From positions 248,001 through 312,000 of the forward strand of contig FWXP01000002.1 of the NCBI GenBank assembly GCA_900176545.1: DNA of 64,000 nucleotides. The letters run 5' to 3'. Positions 25,064-33,556 of the stretch are shown here, piece by piece (within the stretch, counting starts at the first letter, position 1; each line of letters starts with the position of its first letter). Below the pieces are notes generated by a model. That model saw only the letters and a list, made by a program, of their open reading frames with translations, was not told where the DNA came from and searched no databases. The translations under genes and the position numbers were made by a program. The stretch is from Oscillospiraceae bacterium. Lineage in GTDB: Bacteria; Bacillota; Clostridia; Saccharofermentanales; Saccharofermentanaceae.

Positions 25064-25668
25064 GTTGTTATATTAACTCTTCCTTTAAGTGCGCTTGCCA
25101 GCGTCAGATCGTCGGTAAACTCGATATCCGAGCCCATGGGAAGGCCTGATGCCAGTCTTGTGACCTTGATCCCTGAAGGGGACAGGAGCCTTGAGACATA
25201 AAGTGCGGTGGCATTGCCTTCCGCCGTCTGATTGGTAGCCATAATGACTTCCTTGATCTCAGGGTGCCTGGAGAGCCTGTCGAAGAGCTGGGACAAGGTT
25301 ATATCGTTCATGCTCTTGCCCGACACGGGGTTATATACGCCGTGAAGTACGTGATAAAGACCCTTATATTCGTGCATCCTCTCGAAGGTAGATACATCTC
25401 TTGGGGATTCCACTACACATACCGTGCTCTTGTCACGCAGGGGATCCGAGCAGATAGGGCAGGGATCGCTGTCCGTGAAGTTCTGACAGGAAGAACATCT
25501 TACCGTCAGCTTGTGGGCATCCTTAATGGCTTCCGCCAGTGAGTTCGCATCCTCGTCGGACATTGACAGAATGTGAAAAGCCAGCCTTTGAGCTGACTTT
25601 CCGCCAATGCCCGGAAGACTTCCGAGCTTTGATATCAGGTTCTGTACCGAAGGTGAGTAGCGCGCCAT
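25060..25668 (-). CDS. recR: Recombination mediator RecR
   Basis: 202 aa, normal length. Helix-hairpin-helix LGSLPGIGGKSAQRLAFHIL (about 16-35), C4 zinc finger (CSSC, CPIC at about 58-73) and Toprim domain starting VCVVESPRDV. With RecF/RecO it loads RecA on gaps. It starts 1 base after ybaB in the conserved dnaX-ybaB-recR order. Confidence 0.96.
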   Translation of the reverse strand: MARYSPSVQNLISKLGSLPGIGGKSAQRLAFHILSMSDEDANSLAEAIKDAHKLTVRCSSCQNFTDSDPCPICSDPLRDKSTVCVVESPRDVSTFERMHEYKGLYHVLHGVYNPVSGKSMNDITLSQLFDRLSRHPEIKEVIMATNQTAEGNATALYVSRLLSPSGIKVTRLASGLPMGSDIEFTDDLTLASALKGRVNITT

Positions 25669-25669
25669 A

Positions 25670-26008
25670 TCAGATAGGGAGCTTTACTCCGCCTGTGATC
25701 TTGTCGAGCTTCTCGGATGAGATCCTCTCGAGCTCACTGCTTGCAGAATTGAATGCTGCGATAACGAGATCTGCGAGCATCTCGGGATCTTCGGGATCTA
25801 TTACTTCCTTAGCGATCTCAAGGCCGTAGATGAGCCTGTCGCCGCCTAATGTGAGCTTTACCTGTCCGCCGCCGGATGTACCGTCGATCCTCATGAGCTT
25901 GAGCTCAGCCTGTGCTGCTTCGATGTCTCTTTGCATCTTCTGAGCCTGTGCCATGAGATTACCCATGTTGCCCATTCCGCCGGGCATTCCTCTGAATCCT
26001 TTTGCCAT
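25670..26008 (-). CDS. YbaB/EbfC nucleoid-associated protein
   Basis: 112 aa. The N terminus is rich in Gly and Met (GMPGGMGNMGNLMAQAQKMQ), followed by the helix-strand core VKLTLGGDRL and EDPEMLADLVIAAFN. YbaB/EbfC dimers bind DNA. The GGAGG ribosome binding site is clear. It lies between dnaX and recR, the usual position. Confidence 0.95.
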   Translation of the reverse strand: MAKGFRGMPGGMGNMGNLMAQAQKMQRDIEAAQAELKLMRIDGTSGGGQVKLTLGGDRLIYGLEIAKEVIDPEDPEMLADLVIAAFNSASSELERISSEKLDKITGGVKLPI

Positions 26009-26071
26009 CTTGATATCCTCCGATGTCTTGTTATTTGTTTGAGTTTAAGCGTCTATATTATATCAGTAATG

Positions 26072-28405
26072 TCAGTTGTCACCAAAGTGAATTTCCGTCT
26101 CGATACCTGCGCCGCTTAGCTTGTTCATGAACTCTTCGGCCTTGCTCATATCAGATCCGCCTTCCTTGTCGGGAGCGGGAGATACGCCGTTTATGGCATT
26201 ACGGTACTGCCTCTCGGTACTGAGGAACACCTTGGTGATGCCGGAGAATGCCTGCTTGATATCAGACGATACTCTCTTGAACTTGGGCTCCTTCTTGATG
26301 GTATCGATAAGGGAGGCGTCAGAGTCGGAAAATACTATAAATCCCTTCTCGCCCTCGAGCTTCAAGACAGCCTGGTTAAGGAGCTGGTAGAGAAGGAAAT
26401 CGTTGCCTGACACCCTCTCTATTATCGCGTTCCACATGGCGTCCACGTCAGCCGTAGCCTCGGCTTCCCTGGTAACTGCTATGGGAGTCTGATCCACCAT
26501 GGCGGTGAGCCTTGTCTTCTTTGTCTCGCCTATGCGGTCCGTGGGCGCATAGATATCATTTGTATCCTTATCAAGATCCACGTCGTCCATGAAGGAAGAT
26601 GACAGATCCGCGAAGATATTGAGATTGCCGTCATTGGGCTTCTCTTCAGGTGCTGCAGGTGCGGGAGCGGGCTCCTCGGCAGGGATATTGAAGATATCCA
26701 CCTGATTTTCCATGGGAAGGTCCTCGGGATCTACGGGCTCTTCATCTACGGGAGCAGGAGCTGCGGGTGCTTCTTCAGTCTTCTCTTCTTCCTTCTCGGA
26801 AGAGAAGAGAGATGAGAACAGAGGCGACTCGGATTTAGGCTCCTCCGGCTTTTCTTCCTTCTTATCTTCAGTTACCGAGGAGATGCTCTTCATGGAGTCG
26901 AGCCTTGCCCTTATGGATGCGAGAGGATCGGAGTCGGATTTATCTTCAGACTTCTTTTCCTCTTCGGGCTTTTTCTCTTCTTCTTTCTTCTCAGGTTCTT
27001 CCTTGGGGCGGGCGATAGGAGGAAGGCTTGAAAGGTCGATCTTCTTCTTCTCCTCTTTCTCTTCTTCCGCCTTTATCTCTTCTCTGTGCTTAAAGGGAGA
27101 AGGCTTCTCGGCCTTGGGAGCTTCTTCGCTCTTAGGTTCTTCCTTCTTCTCTTCAGCCTTCTCTTCCGGCTTCTCCTCTGCCTTAGGCTCTTCCTTTACC
27201 TCTGTCTCGGGTGCCTTTGTCTCTTCGGAAGATGTTCCTGCGGAGATCTTAGCTGCGGCTTCCGCCTGCTTCTTAGCGAAGTCGGGGATCACCAGAGGCA
27301 CTTCCTCTGCCTTTACCTTACGGCCGCACATACGAAGGAGAGTAACCTCGAAGGATGTCCTTACGGAAGGCGACCACTTAAGCTCGGAGACGGTCTTGGA
27401 AAGACCTGCTATAAATGCTATCAGCGTATTTGAATTCGTCTTGGATGCTATCTCGTACATCCTCTTCAATGTAGTAGCGGATGCAGGGACGAGAGCTGTG
27501 GGATCGGGCATCATGCGCACGATAAGAAGGTCTCTGAAGTATCCTGCCAGATCCAGGGTGAACTGGATAAGGTCGCGACCGCCGTCTGATACCTGCTTAC
27601 AGAGGACCAGAAGGTCGTCGAACTTGCCGTCTATAAGGACTTCCGCCATCTTGGCCAGGATCTCCTTGTTGACGGAGCCTGTCATGTCCTCTATGGATTC
27701 TGCGGTTACCGTGCCGCCGGATGCTGAGGATGCAGCCTGGTCCAGCATGGAGATGGCATCTCTCATGGCGCCGTCTGACATGGATGCGATAAGTGTCAAT
27801 GCATCGTCTTCAGCCTTGATTGATTCTTCCTTGCATATATACTTGAGCCTTGAGACGATGGCGTCCGTGGTGATCCTCCTGAAGTCGAACCTCTGACATC
27901 TGGAGAGGATCGTAGCGGGGATCTGGTGAGGCTCTGTGGTAGCAAAAAGGAATACTGCGTGCTTGGGAGGTTCCTCCAATGTCTTCAGGAGCGCATTGAA
28001 CGCATCCGTCGTGATCATGTGGACCTCGTCTATTATATATACCTTATAAGGAGCCTTGGAGGGAGCATATGTAACTTCCTCGCATATCTTCCTTATGTTA
28101 TCGATACTTCTGTTGGATGCTGCGTCGATCTCGATGACGTCCATGAGGCTTCCGTCCAGGATGCCCTTACATGTGGGGCACTTATTACAGGGATTGCCGT
28201 TGACGGGAGATTCGCAGTTGATGGCTCTGGAGAAGACCCTTGCGATGGAGGTCTTACCGGTGCCTCGCTGACCGCAGAAAAGATATGCGTGTCCGATCCT
28301 CTTGGAGATCACGGTCTGTCGTAAGGTGGCGACCGCGGCCTTCTGTTCGACTATCTCGTCAAAGTCCTTCGGTCTGAACTGTCTGTAAAGCGCTACATGT
28401 TCCAT
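26072..28405 (-). CDS. dnaX: DNA polymerase III subunit gamma/tau
   Basis: 777 aa, longer than usual (about 560-640). Clamp-loader ATPase: Walker A GQRGTGKTS (about 45-53), zinc module with Cys residues in CESPVNGNPCNKCPTC, Walker B IIDEVHM, sensor 1 ATTEPHQIP and SRC box. Domain III ends near 375. A very long low-complexity linker rich in Glu, Lys and Pro (about 385-610) separates it from the tau C-terminal region (about 640-777) that binds polymerase and helicase in other bacteria. No convincing programmed frameshift site was seen. The SRP RNA gene lies upstream on the same strand, as in many Firmicutes. Confidence 0.95.
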   Translation of the reverse strand: MEHVALYRQFRPKDFDEIVEQKAAVATLRQTVISKRIGHAYLFCGQRGTGKTSIARVFSRAINCESPVNGNPCNKCPTCKGILDGSLMDVIEIDAASNRSIDNIRKICEEVTYAPSKAPYKVYIIDEVHMITTDAFNALLKTLEEPPKHAVFLFATTEPHQIPATILSRCQRFDFRRITTDAIVSRLKYICKEESIKAEDDALTLIASMSDGAMRDAISMLDQAASSASGGTVTAESIEDMTGSVNKEILAKMAEVLIDGKFDDLLVLCKQVSDGGRDLIQFTLDLAGYFRDLLIVRMMPDPTALVPASATTLKRMYEIASKTNSNTLIAFIAGLSKTVSELKWSPSVRTSFEVTLLRMCGRKVKAEEVPLVIPDFAKKQAEAAAKISAGTSSEETKAPETEVKEEPKAEEKPEEKAEEKKEEPKSEEAPKAEKPSPFKHREEIKAEEEKEEKKKIDLSSLPPIARPKEEPEKKEEEKKPEEEKKSEDKSDSDPLASIRARLDSMKSISSVTEDKKEEKPEEPKSESPLFSSLFSSEKEEEKTEEAPAAPAPVDEEPVDPEDLPMENQVDIFNIPAEEPAPAPAAPEEKPNDGNLNIFADLSSSFMDDVDLDKDTNDIYAPTDRIGETKKTRLTAMVDQTPIAVTREAEATADVDAMWNAIIERVSGNDFLLYQLLNQAVLKLEGEKGFIVFSDSDASLIDTIKKEPKFKRVSSDIKQAFSGITKVFLSTERQYRNAINGVSPAPDKEGGSDMSKAEEFMNKLSGAGIETEIHFGDN

Positions 28406-28436
28406 ATCTCATCTGACCTTTTCCGGAAATAAAAAA

Positions 28437-28585
28437 GGTTCATCCCGTCTAAACTGCAGTCGGGCAGGCACCCTTGCGGCACAAACGAAGGTCCGCTTAC
28501 TGCTGCTTCCTTCCGGACCTGACAGGGTTCACGGGATCGAATTGCACAAGACCCGATCCCGACCACAGATCACACGGGATGAACC
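28437..28585 (-). ncRNA. ffs: Signal recognition particle RNA, short form
   Basis: About 149 nt. The ends pair perfectly over 12 bases (GGTTCATCCCGT with ACGGGATGAACC). The apical domain has the diagnostic symmetric loop and tetraloop sequence GGTCCGGAAGGAAGCAGCA. A run of six U follows on the minus strand (28431-28436). An extended -10 TG-T-TATAAT (minus; box at 28592-28597) places the start near the 5' end given. It is longer than E. coli 4.5S RNA but too short to carry the Alu domain of Bacillus and Clostridium large SRP RNAs. Confidence 0.93.
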
Positions 28586-28633
28586 GAAGACATTATAACA
28601 CATAAAGTCATTTCGTGGGCAAAGAGTTTGCCG

Positions 28634-29878
28634 TTACTGATGGCAGGCGGACAGGAAGTCATCTAAGTAGCCTGACAGAGCTGCCATTATGGTATTTGCG
28701 CGGTCGTAGGACGAGCACTCGCAGCTTATTACCAGGATCACGGGCTCGTCGCCGTCTATGATCGCCACATCAGTATAGGAGTGGGACTCTTCGTTCCTTC
28801 CGCTTATATGAAGGATCCTTGTTCCGTCAGCAAAGGAGGATGTGAATGCACAAGGGACTTCTGACGCTTCCATGGCGCCGATAAGCGGCAGATATGTATC
28901 GTAGTCGTTGATATAGCTGTAGTAGAGATATTCCATATATGCGGCCAGGTCGTAGACACAGGTGCGTCCGCTGCCTCGAAGGATCGTTCCAGTATAGTCC
29001 TCATAGGTGACAGATCCGGTGTAGTTGATATAGCCGCTTATAGGATACATGTGATCCCATACGGCTTCCGTACCGCCGATGCTGTTAAGCAGATAGCTAT
29101 AGGCCAGGGAGTCGTTATGGGTTATGGATAATGTCATGCAGGTGCCAAGGTAAAATGCCTTGCCGGGCTGGTAGTTCTCCGTTATCCAGGAGTTATTGCC
29201 GGGAGCGCCTTCGCCTAAGTATGTCGCGGTGGTGGTAGGGATTATAAGACCTGATGCGACGCCTTCGCAGTAGGTGATGCCTGCAGGGAGTGCGTAGGCT
29301 CCTGCGGGTATGATGGGGGTTAAGTCGTTGATGCCGAGTGTCTCGTTAGATGCGAGGTTTATATAGCGGAAGGATATCCTTTCGTCGGGGTTGGCGTTGA
29401 TATAATAGAGGACATCCTGCTGCAGTCCTTCCAGCATCATGTCGCGCTCCTCGTGAGATACGGACTGGATGGGGTGGGAAGCAAGAAATTCCACCGGCGT
29501 GTAGGAGGGCAGGGGATCGGGGTTATTGTTCTGTGTCGTCTCCTCTGTCTCGGCTGCTGTCTCCATAGTCTCGATGCCGGGGACAACAGGAGCGAAGGAA
29601 GACTCTGTTGTCGTCTCTTCGGATGTCTCCTCTTCGGAGGATTCCTCGGAAGTCGTCTCTTCCTTGGGCTTCTTGGTGTGCTTGGAGGTAGCTGCTCCCA
29701 CCATATCGGGGAACTGTTCCTTATATACCGACTGCATATGCACGCCCCACATGACGAAGACCGTAGCAAGGGACAGGACTACTACGATCACGAAAGCGAT
29801 CAGTGCCCTTGTGTGTCTTTTCTGCTTGATCCCCGAAGCCTTCGTGAGGAATGTGGGATTAGGATCGTATCTCCGCAT
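28634..29878 (-). CDS. Membrane-anchored beta-lactamase-fold protein lacking catalytic residues
   Basis: 414 aa. N-terminal cytoplasmic tail, one membrane helix (about 24-46), a Ser/Glu/Thr-rich stalk (about 65-120), and an outer domain resembling class A beta-lactamase-like serine hydrolases (about 140-412). At the expected SxxK site the sequence is PAGAYALP (191-198), so Ser is Gly193 and Lys is Ala196. The KTG-like element reads HISG. An SDN-like segment reads THNDSLAYSYLL. It is therefore probably a non-enzymatic binding protein of the cell surface. It starts 3 bases after the fhs stop and is co-transcribed with it. The fold assignment is by motif order and should be checked. Confidence 0.6.
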   Translation of the reverse strand: MRRYDPNPTFLTKASGIKQKRHTRALIAFVIVVVLSLATVFVMWGVHMQSVYKEQFPDMVGAATSKHTKKPKEETTSEESSEEETSEETTTESSFAPVVPGIETMETAAETEETTQNNNPDPLPSYTPVEFLASHPIQSVSHEERDMMLEGLQQDVLYYINANPDERISFRYINLASNETLGINDLTPIIPAGAYALPAGITYCEGVASGLIIPTTTATYLGEGAPGNNSWITENYQPGKAFYLGTCMTLSITHNDSLAYSYLLNSIGGTEAVWDHMYPISGYINYTGSVTYEDYTGTILRGSGRTCVYDLAAYMEYLYYSYINDYDTYLPLIGAMEASEVPCAFTSSFADGTRILHISGRNEESHSYTDVAIIDGDEPVILVISCECSSYDRANTIMAALSGYLDDFLSACHQ

Positions 29879-29881
29879 GGA

Positions 29882-31555
29882 TCAGAAGAGGCCGTGTATC
29901 TTTCCGTCGCCGTCGATAGAGATATCAAGTGCTGCGGGGTGCTTGGGAAGGCCCGGCATGGTAAGGATCTTACCCGTAAGTACTACAAGATATCCCGCAC
30001 CTGCTGACAGGCGTACCTCACGGACTGTGAGAGTGAAGCCTTCAGGTCTTCCGAGAGCCTTGGGATCGTCGGACAGGGAATACTGCGTCTTTGCGATACA
30101 GATGGGAAGCTCGCCGTAGCCGGACTTCGTGAACTCCTCTATCCTTGCCTTTGCTTCGGGAAGGATCTCGATATCCTTGGCGCCGAAGATTCCTGTAGCG
30201 ACCTTTCTTATCTTCTCCTCTACGGGGTCCTTAAGGTCGTATGTATATACGGGTGTTGTCTTCTCGTTCTTGTCGAGGATGGATGTTACTGCTTCGGCAA
30301 GCTCGATTCCGCCTTCTCCGCCCTTGGCGAATACTTCTGCGGGAGCGTACTTGGCGCCCATCTCTTCGCAGAGGCGCTTCATCTCTGCGATCTCCTCGTC
30401 GGTGTCGGATAAGAACCTGTTGGATGCGACTACTACGGGGATGCCGAATGCCGTCATGTTCTCTATGTGCTTAGCAAGGTTAGGGAAGCCCTCACGGACT
30501 GCATCCACGTTGGGGATGGTGAGCTCTTCCTTGGGGATGCCTGCGTTGTACTTTAAGGACCTGACCGTGGATACGATGACTACGCAGTCGGGCCAGATGC
30601 CTGCAGCGCGGCACTTGAGGTCTAAGAACTTGAATGCTCCGAGATCTGCTCCGAAGCCTGCCTCGGTAACGAGGATATCGGTCATCTTAAGACCGGCCTT
30701 AGTGGCGATAACGGAATTACATCCGTGTGATATGTTGGCGAAAGGACCGCCGTGTACGAGAGCGGGAACGTGCTCTAAGGTCTGTACCAGGTTGGGGCAG
30801 AGAGCGTCCTTTAGGAGTACTGCCAGGGAACCTTCGGCTCCGATCTGACCTGCAGTTACGATATTGCCGTCCATGTCATATGCTACTGCGATATTGCGAA
30901 GACGGGCCTTAAGGTCGTCCATATCTGTAGCCATGCAAAGGATCGCCATGATCTCGGAAGCTGCGGTGATGGAGAAGGAGTCATCTCTCTCGATGCCGTT
31001 GGTGCCTCCGCCGACGCCGATCTTGATGCTCCTAAGAGCACGGTCGTTCATGTCCATGCATCTCTTCCACAAGATCTTGTCCTTGTCTATGTTAAGGGTA
31101 TTGCCCTGATATATGTGGTTATCTACCATCGCCGCCAGAAGGTTGTTGGCAGAAGTGATGGCGTGAAGATCTCCCGTGAAATGAAGGTTGATGTCATCCA
31201 TGGGAATGAGCTGGGAATATCCGCCTCCTGCAGCGCCGCCCTTGAGGCCGAATACGGGGCCTAATGAGGGCTCACGAAGGGCAAGGAGAGTCTTCCTGCC
31301 GATCTTGGAGAGACCCTGGGCAAGTCCGACGCTTATGGTGGTCTTGCCTTCTCCTGCGGGAGTAGGGTTCATGGCCGTAACGAGAACGAGCTTTCCGTCA
31401 GGATTGCTCTGCACTTTCTTAAGGACATTCAGAGGTATCTTGGCCTTGTACTTTCCGTAAAGATCCAGCTCATCGGGAGTAAGATCTATCTTTGCCGCGA
31501 TGTCGGTAATGGGATCAAGCTGAGCCTGGCTGGCGATCTCGATATCTGTAAGCAT
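29882..31555 (-). CDS. fhs: Formate-tetrahydrofolate ligase
   Basis: 557 aa, normal length. ATP-dependent formation of 10-formyl-THF from formate. Visible motifs are the P-loop-like TPAGEGKTTISVGLAQGL (about 64-81), EPSLGPVFGLKGGAAGGG and HGGPFANISHGCNS. It feeds one-carbon units to purines or, in acetogens, the methyl branch of the Wood-Ljungdahl route; no other pathway gene is present here, so acetogenesis cannot be concluded. GAGG precedes the ATG. The promoter is at 31595-31624. No THF riboswitch was recognised in the leader. Confidence 0.96.
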   Translation of the reverse strand: MLTDIEIASQAQLDPITDIAAKIDLTPDELDLYGKYKAKIPLNVLKKVQSNPDGKLVLVTAMNPTPAGEGKTTISVGLAQGLSKIGRKTLLALREPSLGPVFGLKGGAAGGGYSQLIPMDDINLHFTGDLHAITSANNLLAAMVDNHIYQGNTLNIDKDKILWKRCMDMNDRALRSIKIGVGGGTNGIERDDSFSITAASEIMAILCMATDMDDLKARLRNIAVAYDMDGNIVTAGQIGAEGSLAVLLKDALCPNLVQTLEHVPALVHGGPFANISHGCNSVIATKAGLKMTDILVTEAGFGADLGAFKFLDLKCRAAGIWPDCVVIVSTVRSLKYNAGIPKEELTIPNVDAVREGFPNLAKHIENMTAFGIPVVVASNRFLSDTDEEIAEMKRLCEEMGAKYAPAEVFAKGGEGGIELAEAVTSILDKNEKTTPVYTYDLKDPVEEKIRKVATGIFGAKDIEILPEAKARIEEFTKSGYGELPICIAKTQYSLSDDPKALGRPEGFTLTVREVRLSAGAGYLVVLTGKILTMPGLPKHPAALDISIDGDGKIHGLF

Positions 31556-31594
31556 GTAATACCCTCATCTCATTAATCTTTTGGTTAGGTATTG

Positions 31595-31624
31595 ATTGTA
31601 CAATATATATATATGTCTTTCCAA
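31595..31624 (-). promoter_or_regulatory. Promoter of fhs
   Basis: On the minus strand TTGGAA (31619-31624), 18 bases of alternating TA, TACAAT (31595-31600), about 40 bases before the ATG. Confidence 0.5.
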
Positions 31625-31714
31625 TGTGAGGTCGCACAAAAAGCCCCGCAAACGCCCAAAACACTACATTTTGTAAGTATTACACAAAAACGCTCTATAT
31701 GTTGTGTCGCCTCG

Positions 31715-31743
31715 TTGACAAAAAATCAAGAAACTGTTATAGT
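31715..31743 (+). promoter_or_regulatory. Strong promoter of veg
   Basis: TTGACA (31715-31720), A-rich 17-base spacer, TATAGT (31738-31743). This is nearly the textbook sigma-A promoter; veg promoters are famously strong in Bacillus. Confidence 0.85.
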
Positions 31744-31781
31744 CTGTTTGTATTGCATTAACTACTCGGAGGTATGGACCC

Positions 31782-32051
31782 ATGATCATAAGATCTGACC
31801 TTGATTCTTGCAAGAGCAAGCTTCAGTCAATGATTGGCAGCAGAGTAAGATTGACTTCCAATGGCGGTCGTAAGAGATTGATCATCCATGAAGGTATCAT
31901 CGACAATTGCTACCCCAATGTGTTCACGGTCAAGTGCAAGAGAGAAGCTGAAGGAGATTATGAGATCGTCTCATACAGCTACATCGATGTCCTTACAAGA
32001 GCAGTAAGGATCGCGATCCCCGCAGATGCAGCTGCAGAAGCAGTAAGCTGA
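31782..32051 (+). CDS. veg: Veg family protein
   Basis: 89 aa, the usual size for Veg. It has a small beta-rich core: LQSMIGSRVRLTSNGGRKR, then GIIDNCYPNVFTVK and the hallmark SYSYIDVLT. CGGAGG precedes the ATG. In Bacillus, Veg stimulates biofilm matrix genes and is highly expressed. The position before ispE also matches Bacillus. It has its own very strong promoter and terminator. Confidence 0.92.
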   Translation: MIIRSDLDSCKSKLQSMIGSRVRLTSNGGRKRLIIHEGIIDNCYPNVFTVKCKREAEGDYEIVSYSYIDVLTRAVRIAIPADAAAEAVS

Positions 32052-32075
32052 TCTTAACAAAGAGTTTGTACAATA

Positions 32076-32115
32076 AGGTCCCGTCGCCGGCATTAGTTCG
32101 GTGACGGGGTCTTTT
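32076..32115 (+). terminator. Intrinsic terminator between veg and ispE
   Basis: GGTCCCGTCGCCG pairs with CGGTGACGGGGTC (G-U pairs included) over an 8-base loop, followed by TTTT. The ispE -35 element begins at the end of this hairpin. Confidence 0.85.
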
Positions 32116-32142
32116 GCTTTCGAGCAGAACTTCGTGTATATT
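32114..32142 (+). promoter_or_regulatory. Promoter giving a probable leaderless ispE mRNA
   Basis: TTGCTT (32114-32119), 17 bases, TATATT (32137-32142). The ATG is at 32149, 6 bases after the -10 box, and no ribosome binding site exists. Confidence 0.55.
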
Positions 32143-32148
32143 CGTAGC

Positions 32149-33033
32149 ATGTCTTCAACATACAGCACAAAGGCATATGCCAAGATAAATCTCTTTTTAA
32201 GGCTCTGCGGCAAGTACCCTAACGGTTACCACAGGCTCTTTACTCTTATGCAGGAAGTCTCGGTAGCAGACGATATCACCGTTACGATAGACCCCGATGA
32301 GGAAGATGAGATAGTCGTAGCCAACTGTATGGAAGGCCTAAGACAGGAAGACGACCTTTGCTACAAGGCGGCCGTTAAGTACTTAGATCTTATAGATGCA
32401 AGGAACTACGGCAAGATCACCATCGAAGTTACGAAGAACATCCCTTCACAAGCGGGTATGGGCGGCGGATCTTCCGACGCGGCTTCCGTTATAAAGCTTT
32501 TGCAGAAGAGATTCAAAAGCCCCTTGACCCGGGAAGAACTTACAAAGCTTGGCAAGGATCTTGGCGCCGACGTTCCTTTCTTCTTCTATGGCAAGAGCGC
32601 ATTCTGCGAAGGGATCGGCGAGAAGGTCACGCCATGTAAGGGACTCTCGGGGCTTCCCATGCTGATAGTAAAGCCCAGGGAGGGCGTATCTACTCCCGTA
32701 TGCTTTAAGATGTGTGACGAGAATCCTCCCGTATTCGACGAAATGCAGTATAAGCAGGATATAAAGGACATCCTTGATAAGGACTTCGATCCTGCAAAGA
32801 GGGTAGGAGCGGCAGCGGATATCCTTATAAACGATATGCAGGGACCTGCCTGCGAGATACTTCCCGTCATAGGGGAGATAATAAGAGACCTTCAGAAGAC
32901 TGCTCCCGTATATGTTGCCATGTCAGGCTCGGGAAGTGCCGTATTCTCTATATATGAGACAGAGGCTAAGAGAGATGAGGCTTCCAAGAATATAAAAGGG
33001 GATCACCTCGTGATCCCCTGTGAGACTATCTGA
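32149..33033 (+). CDS. ispE: 4-diphosphocytidyl-2-C-methyl-D-erythritol kinase
   Basis: 294 aa GHMP kinase of the MEP isoprenoid pathway. It begins with AYAKINLFLRLCGKYPNGYH, has the ATP-binding loop PSQAGMGGGSSDAASV (about 101-116) and the C-terminal GHMP motif AMSGSGSAVF. An in-frame GTG 48 bases upstream lies inside the terminator stem and is rejected. With the ATG at 32149 the transcript is probably leaderless. The last 8 bases overlap the convergent GNAT gene. Confidence 0.93.
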   Translation: MSSTYSTKAYAKINLFLRLCGKYPNGYHRLFTLMQEVSVADDITVTIDPDEEDEIVVANCMEGLRQEDDLCYKAAVKYLDLIDARNYGKITIEVTKNIPSQAGMGGGSSDAASVIKLLQKRFKSPLTREELTKLGKDLGADVPFFFYGKSAFCEGIGEKVTPCKGLSGLPMLIVKPREGVSTPVCFKMCDENPPVFDEMQYKQDIKDILDKDFDPAKRVGAAADILINDMQGPACEILPVIGEIIRDLQKTAPVYVAMSGSGSAVFSIYETEAKRDEASKNIKGDHLVIPCETI

Positions 33034-33556
33034 CCAGAGCGAAGAGCCCTCGTTCGTATCCTCTGGAATTCTCGCTGTCTACCAGTATAAATCCCTTGGA
33101 ATAGTAGAATTCACACATAGATGCATTAGATACCGCAGTATGAAGGAGCACCAGAGACGATCCTTCGGGAAGCTCGAGAGCTTCGTCCATAAGGCGGCTC
33201 CCGAGTCCCGTCTTTCTTACTTCATCAGCTACGGCAAATCTCGAGATATACCCGCAGGAAGTATAGTGTGCAAGAAAGTTGGAGCTTTTCTTGGAGAAGG
33301 AGTATTTCATGGGAGTCGAGCAAAGACTTATTGTGATGGTGCCTAAGGGCTTATCGCCGTCAAAGAGGCACAGGCACTTATTCTTCTCTATCCTGTGTCG
33401 AACTGATTCTACGCTCTCGGAGAGGGACTCCAACGTGTCGTTGACGATGCCCGATTCCTCTCTGTAATGAACCATAGCCTCCCTTACAAGATCCCTTACG
33501 GCTCTTGCATCGGAAGGCTCTGCGGTTCTTAGTATGTACTTATTCTCCTCAGTCAT
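33026..33556 (-). CDS. GNAT-family acetyltransferase coupled to the arg operon
   Basis: 176 aa single GNAT domain: strand IRTAEPSDARAVRDL-like N terminus and the acetyl-CoA loop YISRFAVADEVRKTGLGSRLM (the Q/RxxGxG/A motif reads RKTGLGS). The C-terminal segment is NASMCEFYYSKGF. Its ATG lies inside the last codons of argF (8-base overlap), so it is the fifth translated gene of argC-B-D-F. Substrate unknown. No argJ or argA is in this operon, so a role in making N-acetylglutamate is possible but unproven. Confidence 0.8.
   Translation of the reverse strand: MTEENKYILRTAEPSDARAVRDLVREAMVHYREESGIVNDTLESLSESVESVRHRIEKNKCLCLFDGDKPLGTITISLCSTPMKYSFSKKSSNFLAHYTSCGYISRFAVADEVRKTGLGSRLMDEALELPEGSSLVLLHTAVSNASMCEFYYSKGFILVDSENSRGYERGLFALVR

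Noticed and set aside
26941-27010. Programmed -1 frameshift site in the dnaX linker
   Set aside because: A-rich codons occur, but no A AAA AAG heptamer in the right frame was found, and no following stem-loop with a stop was evident.
26712-27896. 394-codon Ser-rich frame antisense to dnaX
   Set aside because: Antisense of the Glu/Lys linker reads as Ser/Phe repeats; no translation signals.
31556-31714. THF or other riboswitch ahead of fhs
   Set aside because: The leader is short (about 40 bases after the promoter) and lacks recognisable riboswitch core sequence.
32101-32148. Longer ispE start at an in-frame GTG
   Set aside because: The GTG is within the 3' arm of the veg terminator and adds residues not found in IspE.
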